Source of the DNA: Hsuehochloa calcarea
Lineage: Eukaryota > Streptophyta > Magnoliopsida > Poales > Poaceae
Length of the DNA stretch: 64,000 bases
Direction of reading: 5' to 3'
NCBI GenBank assembly: GCA_036346395.1
Contig: CM070615.1
Location: 22,253,282-22,317,281 of the forward strand
In this document: positions 47,061-58,368 of the stretch, piece after piece
Layout of the letters: every line of letters starts with the position of its first letter
Numbering within the stretch: the first letter of the stretch is position 1
Position numbers and translations under genes: made by a program
The notes under the pieces: generated by a model
Told to the model about the DNA's origin: nothing
Databases searched by the model: none
The model's input: the letters and a program-made list of their open reading frames with translations, nothing else

Positions 47061-50000
47061 TCCTGTCTCCCAATCAACCACTTCACATTTGCAAGGAGTA
47101 CCTCCTTTAACCAGGGACGCACAACCAAACTGGTTTCAAACAACCTCTTTTATAAATAGAACCCAACTGAAAACAAAGGATTCTCATCGCAATCACGCGT
47201 TACCAATTCCCCCTCAGAATAGTCAAATCCAAAATCAAAGATTCATCACAAAAACCTTTCCATTTTCCAAGTAGGCTGTTTGCAAATAAACACCACGTAA
47301 GCCAAAAAAGAAAACATTCGAATGCCAAAATCAATCACTTTTTTTTCCCTAAATTAGAAAGAATCACAAGCCAACGTAAAGCCAACTCAAATTGTAAATG
47401 ACCTCTGTCATAAACACACGGCTCAAACAAGAATCAAAAGGGCATTTCACTACCCGAGGAATCAATTTTTTTTTTCAATTTTTTCTTTTAGGAATAAACT
47501 CGCTCAAATCATAGGATTTCAAATCATCACACTAACTCATTCCTCTTAGCGGTAATCTCAAGCGATGCTCAACTTTGAGAGCAACAATCGCGCCCATTTA
47601 GAGACTCTACTAACCCATAAAAGATACTATAGTCCCTCCTCTACCAAAGAAACTATTTTGACAAATGATTCCCAACACCTCAAATAAAATCTACACCCAC
47701 AATCACATCACCTCAATCTTTTAAGGATAATCAACTTGAAATTCTCTACACACACACACTGATTTAAAACCAAAAGTTTCTATCAATGATCATCATACTA
47801 TTTGGAATCCACTTTTGTTCTACTACTTCTACACAAGATCATTGGGCAACCAAGGTTCTAGCATAAAACACATGCTCAATTTCAACAGCCAGGACTCCTA
47901 AAGTGACTTCTGGTATACTTGATAGAATTCCGCATATTCGCTGTCTAGAATTCCCACAATCCAAACAATATCCTCAATCATTAATATCAACCATCATCAC
48001 TAATCAATTGACTGCCCAAAACGATTTACTTCACTAATCTTGGACCCTCAATAAACCACACCATTCAATTTCACCTTTATAACCTTGCAAAGTATACCAT
48101 CACAATATCCCAACTATTCGATAATTCCAATACTCCACCATCATGAACAAATATTCTTGGATCACTATTCACTATAGGTTCTACTAATTGTAACAATATA
48201 ATCAGTTTTGTCCCAACGACCATAATTCCTTTTAGATCCAATTCTCTATGAGATTTATATCATGAAATGAATTCATCTTCTAATGTTCCTCAATTAACTT
48301 GCAACCCAGGGTCTCACAACATCATATACTTGACCACTATTAACCAGTTCCCAATATACACTCTTTAAGGTTTTGTAAAACAAATCGACTATTCCTTTCT
48401 CAAAAGAAGAGACAAATAAAAGATTTTTTTAAGACCAAATCACATTAATCACTTAAGAACCAATAAAGCTTTCCGACTCGTCACTTGCTCAAACCAATTT
48501 CATCTACCAAATAAATCATGAACTCCAAAAATTCATGAATTCAAAACTCCAAACCTTTCATTTAAACGATATTACGAAAGGCGATCAAATTACATTCTTT
48601 CTAAAAGAATCATCACCACACGAAGCCACAATCCCTTACAGACAATCTTACTAACATTAAGAATAATACACTCTTAACATGATTCATTATCGTCAACTCT
48701 TCCATTAATAAGCCCGAAAAGTTCACCAAACATTCGTACTACTTTACCATCACATCTTCAAAATGAGATTATACCAGAACCATACAACCTCACTACAACA
48801 ACTACTTTATATTAGAAGGGATCCACTACACAAATTAAAAGGTTTTATCAAAACCCTTTCATCACGGATATGCTATTGTCTGACTATTCCACAATTGTCT
48901 AGGTATAAGCCACCTATTACAACACACCAGCTCAACTCTTAGTGATGCTCAACACCAAACTTTAACACTCAGCAATTGTACTCCAACCATTGTTGTTATC
49001 AACTAGCTTTCTTATGATGTCTAGCTGCTACCTATTTCCATTTGCGAATCACTTGAATATTTACCAACACATATTCAGTTGTTCCTCCTCACATTTAGTT
49101 TTCAACAAAATCACCCTAAAACTTCAAAAGTCAAAATCTTCTCTCGATCCAAAGTCACAACAACACTATAATCAAATTCATCGTGTCATTCTATAAAGAA
49201 GAACTATCCAGAACTCCTCCTGTAAATTCTAGATCCACTGGTATTCAATCCATTCAACCTTTTGTACACAATTCCAATAATTAATCATACTAAGGTATAT
49301 GTAAAGCTATCAACCAAATATGATCACCAAGTGTCTACAGTAAAGATAACACCACAAATAATATCTATTAAGGCAATAACCTAGCATCTCCTCAAGTTTC
49401 CCTTTACACACAATTAGATTAATCCATTGGTACCCAATCCAATAAATTCAACAAACTAACCAATTTTAATGTCCAAGCCAGTCCATCAACGTTCCATACT
49501 TCTTAATAACTCTTATGACTCCAATTAGGTATGGACATACTCTTAGTCACTACTCGACTCGTAATTACTCTATGACAATATCAAATTAATCAAGTTCAAT
49601 TCTAAGGATTTGGGTTAAGACCAATCATGCATCACGCTACAGATCCAACCTGATACTCATACCTTATCAAAGAACTTCTATGTTTACCACCTCTAGCTTA
49701 AACATAACAAGTCAACACAAAAGGATTTTAACTCTTTTCAGAAAAAAATAGGCATTAAACTTCAGCACTCAAAATAATCCAAAAGAAATACATAAAGCCA
49801 AAGTTTTCACATGTTAAAGAACTTGCAATAGAAAACTTTCAGTATCCAGAATACCAAGTGAATAAATAAGTCATATTTTCCAATAGGAAGGGCGGAACTC
49901 CCACGAAAAGATCAATCTTGCTGTTAACCGATGTTCACACAAAGCAACAATAGATCAACAGTCATGAGAACAAGTAATGGCTTTATGGAGCCAAAGGAGA

Positions 50001-50189
50001 CCAATGAAATATCACCCGCTGTATTGTAAACACTATCTCAAGGAAAATTCATCAACCGCAACTATAACCAGAATTGCCCAAAATTCAAGCTCAAGGAAGA
50101 GAACAACTTTTATAAAGAAACTCACACACAATACCTATAACTACTGTAATCAAAGTAGCTACCTCTCTATTCCCATACCACGAATGGTG
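47061..50189 (-). other. W AT-rich non-coding internal domain
   Basis: About 3.1 kb, only short random ORFs, collinear with X 15383-18690. No function is readable; conservation between two elements suggests it matters for the RNA or cDNA, or that both descend from one non-autonomous ancestor. Confidence 0.75.
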
Positions 50190-50317
50190 GTGTAACTGGT
50201 AAAACCTGGGCCACAACCACGATCTCAAGCGCCTCGGGAGGGGCCCCACGAGAACCACGCCCGGCCCCGACCTCCACGACCGTGGCCACCACGACCACGT
50301 CATCTATCCCTCGACAT
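50190..50317 (-). pseudogene. W gag start remnant
   Basis: ATG at 50317 followed by a stop at codon 6. The next codons in frame give Arg/Gly repeats as in the Gag N-termini of Z and Y. After about 40 codons the similarity ends at a GTGGTGTAACTGG-type junction also seen in X near 18685. Confidence 0.7.
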
Positions 50318-50563
50318 AGCTATCAATCACAATCAACATTATATAATGAGTTCAAAGCTCAAAATAAACTCATCCATCAATGAACAACATAACGGAAGCG
50401 TAAAACTATATTCGTACCTCTCTCTAACCTACTGTGCACTAGTGTGTCAAATTTTAGGTTAGTTAACCATTAGCAAATTTTAGTTGATTTACTAATCTAA
50501 AACAAATTTTAACAATTTTAGTTTGCCTAAGTTGTTAATCTATTCACCACGGACCTAAAGCCC

Positions 50564-50575
50564 GCTCTGATACCA
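50564..50575 (-). promoter_or_regulatory. W primer-binding site
   Basis: Minus-strand TGGTATCAGAGC, 2 bp from the 5' LTR. Confidence 0.9.
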
Positions 50576-50577
50576 AC

Positions 50578-53047
50578 TGTAACACCCCAGCCCAACACTG
50601 AGCCTGGAATGCCACTAAACTACCCTCGAAACTAATAATTATTGACACACTATAAAATTTCAGCAAGAGAACAACAATAATCATATCCAAGGATCACAAA
50701 CTAGCATGTATAAATATGGATCAAACGATAATCAATAAGCAAGGGGAATAAAACCAGGTAAATAATCCAAAGTAATAGCAATCAATGAATCCAAATTAAT
50801 AAAGCGAATAGTCTAGTCCAAGTGATGTCCTAAACTTTATTCAATAACTAACAGGTCCATGTGTAAACCAATATTGAATGAATGATTATCATGGCGAATG
50901 ATCATGTGATGCCCATGTGTTCTACTCGCTCTCAATTACGGCATCCTCGAAGATCACCTAAAAACAACAGTAGAGCAAGGGTGAGTCCACGACTCAGCAA
51001 ATACATCCATAAACAACGAACAATAATAAATCAACAGCATTCAATAACTTCATTATCATCATGTGCACTTCTATTAACATTCTCATCCATCAATCTCAAA
51101 TATCAATGCAACTCTATTCTATATGTCCACATGCACTTCTTTCGCGTATACCGGTATAGCGTGAGTGAATGCTCGCGACAACATTCACTCTCAAGCCCGT
51201 TCCTCCTCAAGGATCGGGGACCTCCTCCACTCCCGTGGAGTTGTGATCAATCAAGATCACCTTCTCTTATGCAAAGATGCTTATGAATGCAAACATGCAA
51301 ACTCCATCATAAACATCATATCCAACTTTTCATCATGCTTGTCAACAAAGATATAATCATACCAATTCATTGTTTGCAATTAAATAAAATAAAAGCACAA
51401 CAATAATGGTAATAGAAGATAAAGAAAACAGTGATCGATCATTGATCGCTGTCTACCATGCACTTGCCTTTACTAGTTGCGACGCACAATTTGACTCGAA
51501 GATGGCAACAAGTACGACGCTTCTCCTACATTAAATACACACATCTCAATACAAGCTACAGCATCATACGAATAACAATCCATATACATCGCTCCTACAC
51601 GTCCCCAAATATCACACGTTACGCGGTACCGACTAGTTACCTATAGCTGACCGGTTACTAAAAAGAGCGTAACTTTTGACTCGAAAGTCCGATCACCACA
51701 AACCACCCCATTCTGGATTCTTTATAAAATTATCTACATTTTCTTAGATTACGAAGACTTCTAATTAAATCATCTAACCCTCCGTATTTAGCCCGAAAGC
51801 CGGTCTGTCCGCTTGAACAGCAGACTTACTAAATTCATAACTTTTGTTTTATCCAACCAAAATGCGTGTTCTCAGATCCTACAGAATCATTGGACAATTA
51901 TCTACAACTTTCATGTAGATCAAAAACTCTAATTAGGCTATTTACTATTTTTAGTTTACAGTCTACCAAAACAGCGCCTAAAGGCGATAACCCTAAAAAC
52001 AGCGGCCTTCTCAAAACGTAACCCCAATTATACTCGTCCGATTGACATGATTCAATATGCTAAAGAGAGCTATCGAAATTATCTACAATTAACTAGTAGA
52101 TAATACTTCTTGATACATTCCTTGCTTGATTGGTACATACAATGCCACGCACACACGTAGCAAAGAATCCACAAAACCAAAATAGCTAACTACTAAATTC
52201 CAACCGATGCACTACTAAATTAATTAACCTTAGCAATGTACTAACAAATAACCAGCTACTAACTAATCTATTTCTAACCGCACCCTCTTAATCCATTTGC
52301 TAATGCTAGCAACAAAGACTAATAGGCGAAATCGAGAAAGACACAAGAGATAACCTGGCGCTCGGGTGAAGCCAACGTTCGGCGGCTGCAATTCCACTCG
52401 CAGCAGCACGCCAACGCAGCAGCAATGCGGTAGCGACCTCGGCGGCTTAGCGCGAGAAGGAAAAATTGGCGGCGACAAGCGGCTCTGGCGGGAGCAAGAA
52501 TTTGGCTCAAGAATAAGAAGAGATGGACGGCGGGCGCGGCGGCCCACGCCGCAAAGAAAGCAAAGCAAAGCAGCAAGCGGCCGGCGGCAATGGCTTTGTC
52601 TTCTGATCGGCAGAAACCAATAGCGAGAGCGGCTGCGGGCTTTACCGGAAGGTGCAAAGCGAGCAGATTTTCCACGCGCAAGAGCCGGAATGCAAGAAAT
52701 TTCCGAGCGCGGAGGCACGGCGACCAATCTGCGGTATGGCCCTTCCAGCGACGCTTCGGCGGTAGCGAGAAGAAAAAGCTGGGGAAAGAAAACTAACGGC
52801 GGCGGCTAGGAAAAAAGAGAAAGCAAGGAAAAAAGCTAGGGTTTCTAGAGAACCCCAAAATTTATTTATATAGCTCATAAAAATTCCGAAAATTCTATTT
52901 TTCACAAAATCTTTTTATTTAATTACACCCAGGCCCTTAAGAGGTTAATAAATAATTAATTATTGTTACTCTTTACTTAATTACGCTCCGATCCTTAGGA
53001 CGCGATTAATACTAATTTTAATATTATTTTTTTTTCAGAGTATTACA
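50578..53047 (-). repeat. W 5' LTR (2470 bp)
   Basis: Nearly identical to the 3' LTR outside the GC-rich leader (52345-52800). Hairpin block at about 51145-51262. Confidence 0.92.
52861..52872 (-). promoter_or_regulatory. TATA-like box of W 5' LTR
   Basis: The plus-strand TTTATTTATATA run reads TATATAAATAAA on the minus strand, at the same distance from the LTR start as in Z. Confidence 0.65.
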
Positions 53048-53052
53048 AGGTT

Positions 53053-54940
53053 CTTGGTCGATTTTATGCGTCATGTCATGTCTTTGAGCTCGGAGAAGAG
53101 TTCCCCTCCCCTAACCTTGGTAGTGCACGACAGGAGTCCGGGTATTTGGAGATTGAACCAATTCGGCCAAAATTCAAACTCTTCATCTCCACTTTGATCC
53201 GGTAAGGCACTATTCATTTCTCTGCTACTAGAGCATACCCTAGGGATCTTTGAGCTATCCCGAAGCTTCACTGTCTTCCTTGTTGCTTAGAGTGTTTTCT
53301 CCACGTTGAACCACATCGCCGCCGTGGCCATTATCGACATCGAGCTAACCCCGGTCACCGTCTCTTCTCTCCTAGCTCCAGGTAGCCTCTCTGGACCATA
53401 CTAAGGCTAAGGCACTCGCTATCTTGGACGCTGTGGAGCTCATATGTTGTATATGCGTTTGCCGTATGAACACCGCTACACAACTTCGGCAAGCCGCTGG
53501 TACAGGCCGGTTTAGATGTTGATACCACTCCCCAAAGTTGTGCATTGCTATTGGGAACCCATAGCTGCCCTTGGTTCTCGCCGACGTGGTCAGAATCGCC
53601 CGTGGTGAGCTCGGCAACGAACTCGGGCGCGTTGTCATACACCGACCATTACCGTAGAAATGTCAATAAGCGTTAATGCGGTGCTTTAATGGCAAACCAA
53701 TTATCACTGTAGTAATGTTGTCTTAAGGGAATAGATTTGTCTATTACATGTGGGCCCAATGAACAGAAAATGAGGCAAAATAACGGTTTGAAATCTGAGA
53801 TTGACATGTGGGGCCGAGAGTTTAGTACACAGTCATGAACCGGTGGACCAGCCCATGGACTCTCGTTTCATGCACTGTGTTGTAAGCTGAGACACTAACA
53901 TATAGGCCCCACATGTCAGGCGGAAAAATTAAAATCCCCACGTAAATGAGAAATGATATTGTTGGTCTGGCCCCACTGGTCAGCGGCTATGGCTAGCAAG
54001 GCTGCTGGTAAGAAAAGTAATAAAGACTAAAAAAAATTCGGAATACATTTATTTATACACTGAAAATATGATTAACTTCAAAAATACATAACTAATTCAT
54101 CTTAACTCCAATTTGGATAAAACCAGTGTTGGTATTTCTCATTTTTAATGAAATTAATTTCAAAATAGGTCTCGAATTTTTATCTGTGACAGAGAATATA
54201 GTTTGGGAGAATAACCCATAAATCTATTATTTTTACAATAGCAAAAGGCTGATAACTTTAGAAATTCATAACTAAATCATAAAAACTTCAATTGAGGTAA
54301 ACTCAACTATTTTCAGCTTATAATAATATTCTCTATTTATCTATGTAACCCTTTGTCTCCCCACTACTCTACAAATTTTGGCCAAAATGTTAAATATAAT
54401 AAATTGCATTTTCGGGACATTGAAATTCAAATTGCGGTAACACTCACATACTAAATGAAAATGGAATAATTATTTTACCCAAATTCATATTAAATCATAA
54501 AATAGCTACTGTTTCAAAATCATGCATTTTTGAGTTTTTTGATTTTTATGATATTTCTCGATGTATATCGATATTGTTATTCTATAGCGCCCGAAGCAAT
54601 CAACGTAAATTCTTACACCACCGAGAGTGAGCAACTAAGTTCCCAGCAAGGCAAGTATCACTTGAACTTTTTTTTGCATCATATTGATCCTAGTTTTAAC
54701 ACATTAGTGTTTGAAATGTTGTGAGTAGTTAGCTATGTCCTACACTTCCTGGTTATCCTTGATAATTCCCTTATAATTATGCTTATGATAGATGCTTGGG
54801 ATGATGTGAAGGACATGTGTTGAATGCTTAGCCATTGCGGGTCTAGAAAACGCAATAGATCAATTGACGGGATTAGCTCGTCAATTCTGCAAGACACATA
54901 ACAATTCTTATTCTTCATTTGGTTCAAATTGTATACCGGT
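53053..54940 (+). repeat. LTR B, right part
   Basis: The GC-rich leader to about 53660 includes GTAAGGCACT and further splice-like sites; the rest is AT-rich. Bases 53960-54930 match the reverse complement of E (59880-60890). No coding sequence; minus-strand ORFs near 53360-53640 are composition artefacts. Confidence 0.75.
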
Positions 54941-55516
54941 GAGGAGCACTCAAAGCGGGGGCTGGTTGTTAGTGAGGTGCGGTTGAACTGCGCGTACTTA
55001 GACCAGGCCACCGTCCTTGAGGAGTGGGCGGACCCTGATGATGGCAAGCAGCGTAAAAGTCGGTTGCCCGAAGAGCTGAACGCCCTCGTGCCCATCGATG
55101 CTATGCCCTTGCAGTGCGGCGGGCCGGTGGAACCTCGTGTGCCTCCAGAGACCGCTGCATCGCCCACCTGTCCTTTCAAGGAGCCTCGCGTCGCTTCGGG
55201 CCATATCAAGCGGGTGGCCTCTAGTGGCTCGGCGCCTCCGGCTCGTATGACGAGTTCTTTTTGCGTGGCGAGCTTGGCCCTCGAGGGGTGCTCCGTCGGG
55301 ACTCCCTCGGGGGCGTACAGCCGAGGCACTGAGGACACCCTGGTCGAAGGTGTTGTTGGTGATGCTCCGCCGACCCTTGGTGAGGGTTTTTTTGCCACAC
55401 CTCTTACACTTGCACTGCAGGTGGAGGGAGCGAAGGAGCCCTCAACGATGCCTCAGGGGGCAGGGGCTCTGGTGTGGGTGCGGAGCATTCTAGCGCCGGG
55501 GGTGCAGCATTGCTGA
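54941..55516 (+). pseudogene. GC-rich ORF, 5'-truncated (antisense-type retrotransposon gene, part 1)
   Basis: Open for about 190 codons with no upstream ATG; it starts at the breakpoint with LTR B. Rich in Pro, Ala, Gly and Ser, beginning TGEEHSKRGLVVSEVRLN. I recognise no domain in this part. GC content and codon bias contrast sharply with the flanking AT-rich LTRs. It ends before a region with an 11-base C run (55641 onwards) where the frame changes. It probably belongs with the next entry as one gene. Confidence 0.5.
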
Positions 55517-55745
55517 TGTCGCTAGCGCTTCCAGAGCTGCTCCTACGGCCGATCTTGGGCCGATGGGCCGTTGTGCACCAACGACTTCAAGGTCAGCTCT
55601 AGCACGGCTGCCGTATGCGAGGAGGTCTCTTGCTTTGTTGCCCCCCCCCCCGTCGTGTCCCACCTGTTTGAGAAGATGCCGATGGGCGAGATGGTTTGGC
55701 TCATCGAAGCGAACTCCGCTAGTGTGAGTCTAGATTAGTTTTTGT

Positions 55746-56516
55746 TTGATGCGGTTTTACGTTTCTGACGATATGTTGTTGTACACAATGATGATCTCCC
55801 GCGCTCTTGACGCGAACATCGCGTGGGAGTACGCGGAGATCCAGGGTCAGGTGAACTCGCACTTCGCGCGTAGCCAGGCGCTCTCCTTGGAGCGTCACGA
55901 GCTCGCCGAGAAGACGAAGGCTCTAGAGGAGCGGGTCGCGATGCTGGAGGCAGAGCGGCAGGGTCTTCACGACGAGGTGCAGACACTTCGTCATGCGAAG
56001 GCGAATCTAGACGTCGAGATCGCCTCAGAGCGGGAGCTGTTCGAGTCGGTGTCGCGTGCCGTTTGGCAGGCCATGGAAACGGTGGAGACCACTGTGACTA
56101 CGCTGGGGGCCGTACCGCCGCCGATAACGCACCGCGTCTCGGAGGTTGATTGGACGTTGGACCGCCTCCGTCGGGGCGGCGAGATTTTCCTGCCCGCCGC
56201 CCAAGCCTACGGCGACCATTGCGCGAAGGTCGCTTGGACTGCGGCCTTCCTCTCGCTGCAGAAGGGCGGTTGTGTGCATGTTGACGCCCTCGGGGCGTGC
56301 TCCAAGCCCGTAGCCTCGGCGTCTAATGTCGCCGCGGATGAACGATTGGTGCGGAGGGCGACGCATGCCTTTTCTCAGGGCTTCTGTGCACCACAGGGAC
56401 GCGAGGCTGCGATGGCTTCGCTCCGTCGGGTACTGGAGCGGAAGGCAAAGAGCAAGCCGGCTGATTCACCTGAAGGCGCCGGTGGGCGAGGGGCTACTAC
56501 GGGTGACAAGGTGTGA
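55746..56516 (+). CDS. Coiled-coil protein of gypsy-associated extra-ORF type (about 250 aa)
   Basis: Contains a long heptad-rich segment, ALEERVAMLEAERQGL and following (about residues 55-100), then a globular tail with VTTLGAVPPP and HRVSEVDWTLDRL. This layout resembles the C-terminal part of plant proteins annotated as putative gypsy-type transposon (Transposase_28) or plant-mobile-domain ORFs, which in several Ty3-gypsy elements lie antisense to gag-pol. Here it is antisense to the Gag-like ORF at 57520-56975, which fits. The start is uncertain: MMRFYVSDDMLLYTMM at 55749 may be read from an exon following a GTGAGT donor near 55723. Function unknown; assignment by pattern memory only. Confidence 0.55.
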   Translation: MMRFYVSDDMLLYTMMISRALDANIAWEYAEIQGQVNSHFARSQALSLERHELAEKTKALEERVAMLEAERQGLHDEVQTLRHAKANLDVEIASERELFESVSRAVWQAMETVETTVTTLGAVPPPITHRVSEVDWTLDRLRRGGEIFLPAAQAYGDHCAKVAWTAAFLSLQKGGCVHVDALGACSKPVASASNVAADERLVRRATHAFSQGFCAPQGREAAMASLRRVLERKAKSKPADSPEGAGGRGATTGDKV

Positions 56517-56974
56517 CCCTCCGCCTTGCTGCCCCTCGAGTTGTAGTTCTGATAGGTTAGGGTTCTTTTTCTTTGTTGTTCTCGCCTCGCTCCGGCTTCT
56601 GTGCCCGGGTGGGATAAGTTTGTAATGACCCATTTTTTGAATGAAACTATTGGTTTTGAATTTGCCTTGTTCTATGCTTTCATTGATTTCGCTAGGACTG
56701 ACCTAACTCTCTATCTATTTTCCAAATCGAAATTCACCAGGAACTCATATAGAAGGTTATATCTAGGGGATCCCGTATCGTCGGGGTCATATGGATTGGT
56801 GAGGCGTAGAGGGGATCCTATATTAATGATGTGTCCTATAAATTCCAGCCTTTGAGCATGAGGGAATACCACTGACATGAGAGCCTAACGTCTCGGTCCA
56901 TCATTGGGGACTTGCCCTCTCATTTCGAGAAGATGAAACTCTGGTGGTGCAGAAGCATATGGGGAGACCTCGTT
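56517..56974. other. Spacer between coiled-coil ORF and Gag-like ORF
   Basis: 3'-untranslated-like AT-rich sequence after the coiled-coil ORF (to about 56860), then minus-strand sequence downstream of the Gag-like stop. Short ORFs only; no feature recognised. Confidence 0.5.
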
Positions 56975-57520
56975 CTATCCATAAAGCACGTGTCGGTCTA
57001 CAAGTCCCATGATGCATAAGGGTTGCAGATGCTCCTGGGCCATGATGAGATGACGCCGCATCTCCCAAAGCTTGTGTATGGCACAACGACGCATTTGGTC
57101 CATGATGCGAACCAACTTCGCCAGTTGCCGAACATGGGCATCCTCCCTGTACTGAATCTTGGCGAAGGTGTTCACCTCTGCGCCATGTGCTTGCATAGGA
57201 AAGTGGTAGTAAGGTGGCTGAGACAACTCCGTTAAGTCATAACGAAGACCACTCATGGCAATACGAGCCACTTCTTTCAATGTCATGGCCTCATAAGTGC
57301 CACGAGCCTGGAAACGGTACAGAATGCTTCCCATAACTTGTCCTGTAATGAGGTGGATCACAGCCCGATAGTCTTCCATTCCTGGTCCTCGATCTCGACG
57401 GTAGATGAAGTAGGTTGGTTGGTTTGTGAAGTTCGCCCTCCACATCATATCTCTAAGTAGCGCTGGGTATCCATCCACATCTTCAGCTTGAGTCTCTCTG
57501 ACCAGATATTGACGACTCAT
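56975..57520 (-). CDS. Gag-like or leader ORF of E-type element (181 aa, unknown)
   Basis: Starts ATG at 57520, just after a TTATCCTTAG sequence that could be a splice acceptor. The protein begins MSRQYLVRETQAEDVDGY, is rich in Arg, Met, His and aromatic residues, and has a DRGPGMEDYRAVIHLITG segment. No zinc knuckle, protease or RT is seen. Its place downstream of a tRNA-Met primer site and LTR fits the first ORF of an LTR element. I do not recognise the family. The first 66 codons are duplicated at 58153-57954. Confidence 0.55.
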   Translation of the reverse strand: MSRQYLVRETQAEDVDGYPALLRDMMWRANFTNQPTYFIYRRDRGPGMEDYRAVIHLITGQVMGSILYRFQARGTYEAMTLKEVARIAMSGLRYDLTELSQPPYYHFPMQAHGAEVNTFAKIQYREDAHVRQLAKLVRIMDQMRRCAIHKLWEMRRHLIMAQEHLQPLCIMGLVDRHVLYG

Positions 57521-57712
57521 CTAAGGATAAGAATGGACAAGGTAAGTTAGTTTTGCAAATCAAGACGAGAATAAGGTGATAAATGATACTAAGATGGATG
57601 AGAAATAAAAGATATTCTTAAATTAGCTTTAGGAAATAAATTTGATAAGTTAAAATATTTTGAGAGGCTTGCTAAAACTAATGCCAATGCTTTTTCTAAC
57701 CTACAGTCAGTA

Positions 57713-57726
57713 TGGCTCTGATACCA
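57713..57726 (-). promoter_or_regulatory. Primer-binding site, duplicated copy
   Basis: Minus-strand TGGTATCAGAGCCA beside a truncated LTR start at 57731. Confidence 0.88.
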
Positions 57727-58350
57727 ATGTTGTGAGGACCCCCTATTTATTTCTGTAAGACCGAGGTCTTCCCGGTCTTATAGAAATAACTCTAGGCCTC
57801 AAGCAAATGGATTCCAACTTAACTCCATCTAAGTGATAAGGTTTGACTGAAACTAGAGATCCGACGATCATGCGTACTGCTCCCTTGCAAGCACTACATG
57901 ATAACCGGTCCTCCAAACAATCAAAGTGCACACTTAGTTAGTTAAAATGGTGTAGAATGCTTCCCATAACTTGTCCTGTAATGAGGTGGATCACAGCCCG
58001 ATAGTCTTCCATTCCTGGTCCTCGATCTCGACGGTAGATGAAGTAGGTTGGTTGGTTTGTGAAGTTCGCCCTCCACATCATATCTCTAAGTAGCGCCGGG
58101 TATCCATCCACATCTTCAGCTTGAGTCTCTCTGACCAGATATTGACGACTCATCTAAGGATAAGAATGGACAAGGTAAGTTAGTTTTTCAAATCAAGACG
58201 AGAATAAGGTGATAAATGATACTAAGATGGATGAGAAATAAAAGATATTCTTAAATTAGCTTTAGGAAATAAATTTGATAAGTTAAAATATTTTGACCCA
58301 AGAGGCTTGCTAAAACTAATGCCAATGCTTTTTCTAACCTACAGTCAGTA

Positions 58351-58364
58351 TGGCTCTGATACCA
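58351..58364 (-). promoter_or_regulatory. Primer-binding site of element E
   Basis: Minus-strand TGGTATCAGAGCCA, 4 bp from the LTR start at 58369, the same spacing as in D. Confidence 0.9.
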
Positions 58365-58368
58365 ATGT

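Larger units (their letters stand above)
44085..53047 (-). mobile_element. Non-autonomous chromovirus-type element W (8963 bp)
   Basis: Bounded by TSD AGGTT (44080-44084 and 53048-53052). LTRs of 2475 and 2470 bp belong to the Z subfamily (TGTAACACCCCAGCCC). The internal 4018 bp has the Z-type primer site, leader and gag start and a decayed integrase/chromodomain stub, with an AT-rich non-coding domain shared with X between them. It would depend on Z-like proteins. Confidence 0.92.
43587..54940 (+). mobile_element. LTR fragment B, interrupted by W
   Basis: LTR sequence of the A/D family in plus orientation, in two pieces (43587-44084 and 53053-54940). It begins abruptly in the middle of the GC-rich leader exactly where D ends, so D most likely inserted into B and the rest of B lies left of the window. 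At about 54940 the LTR stops and unrelated GC-rich coding sequence begins, so its 3' end is lost here. Confidence 0.75.
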
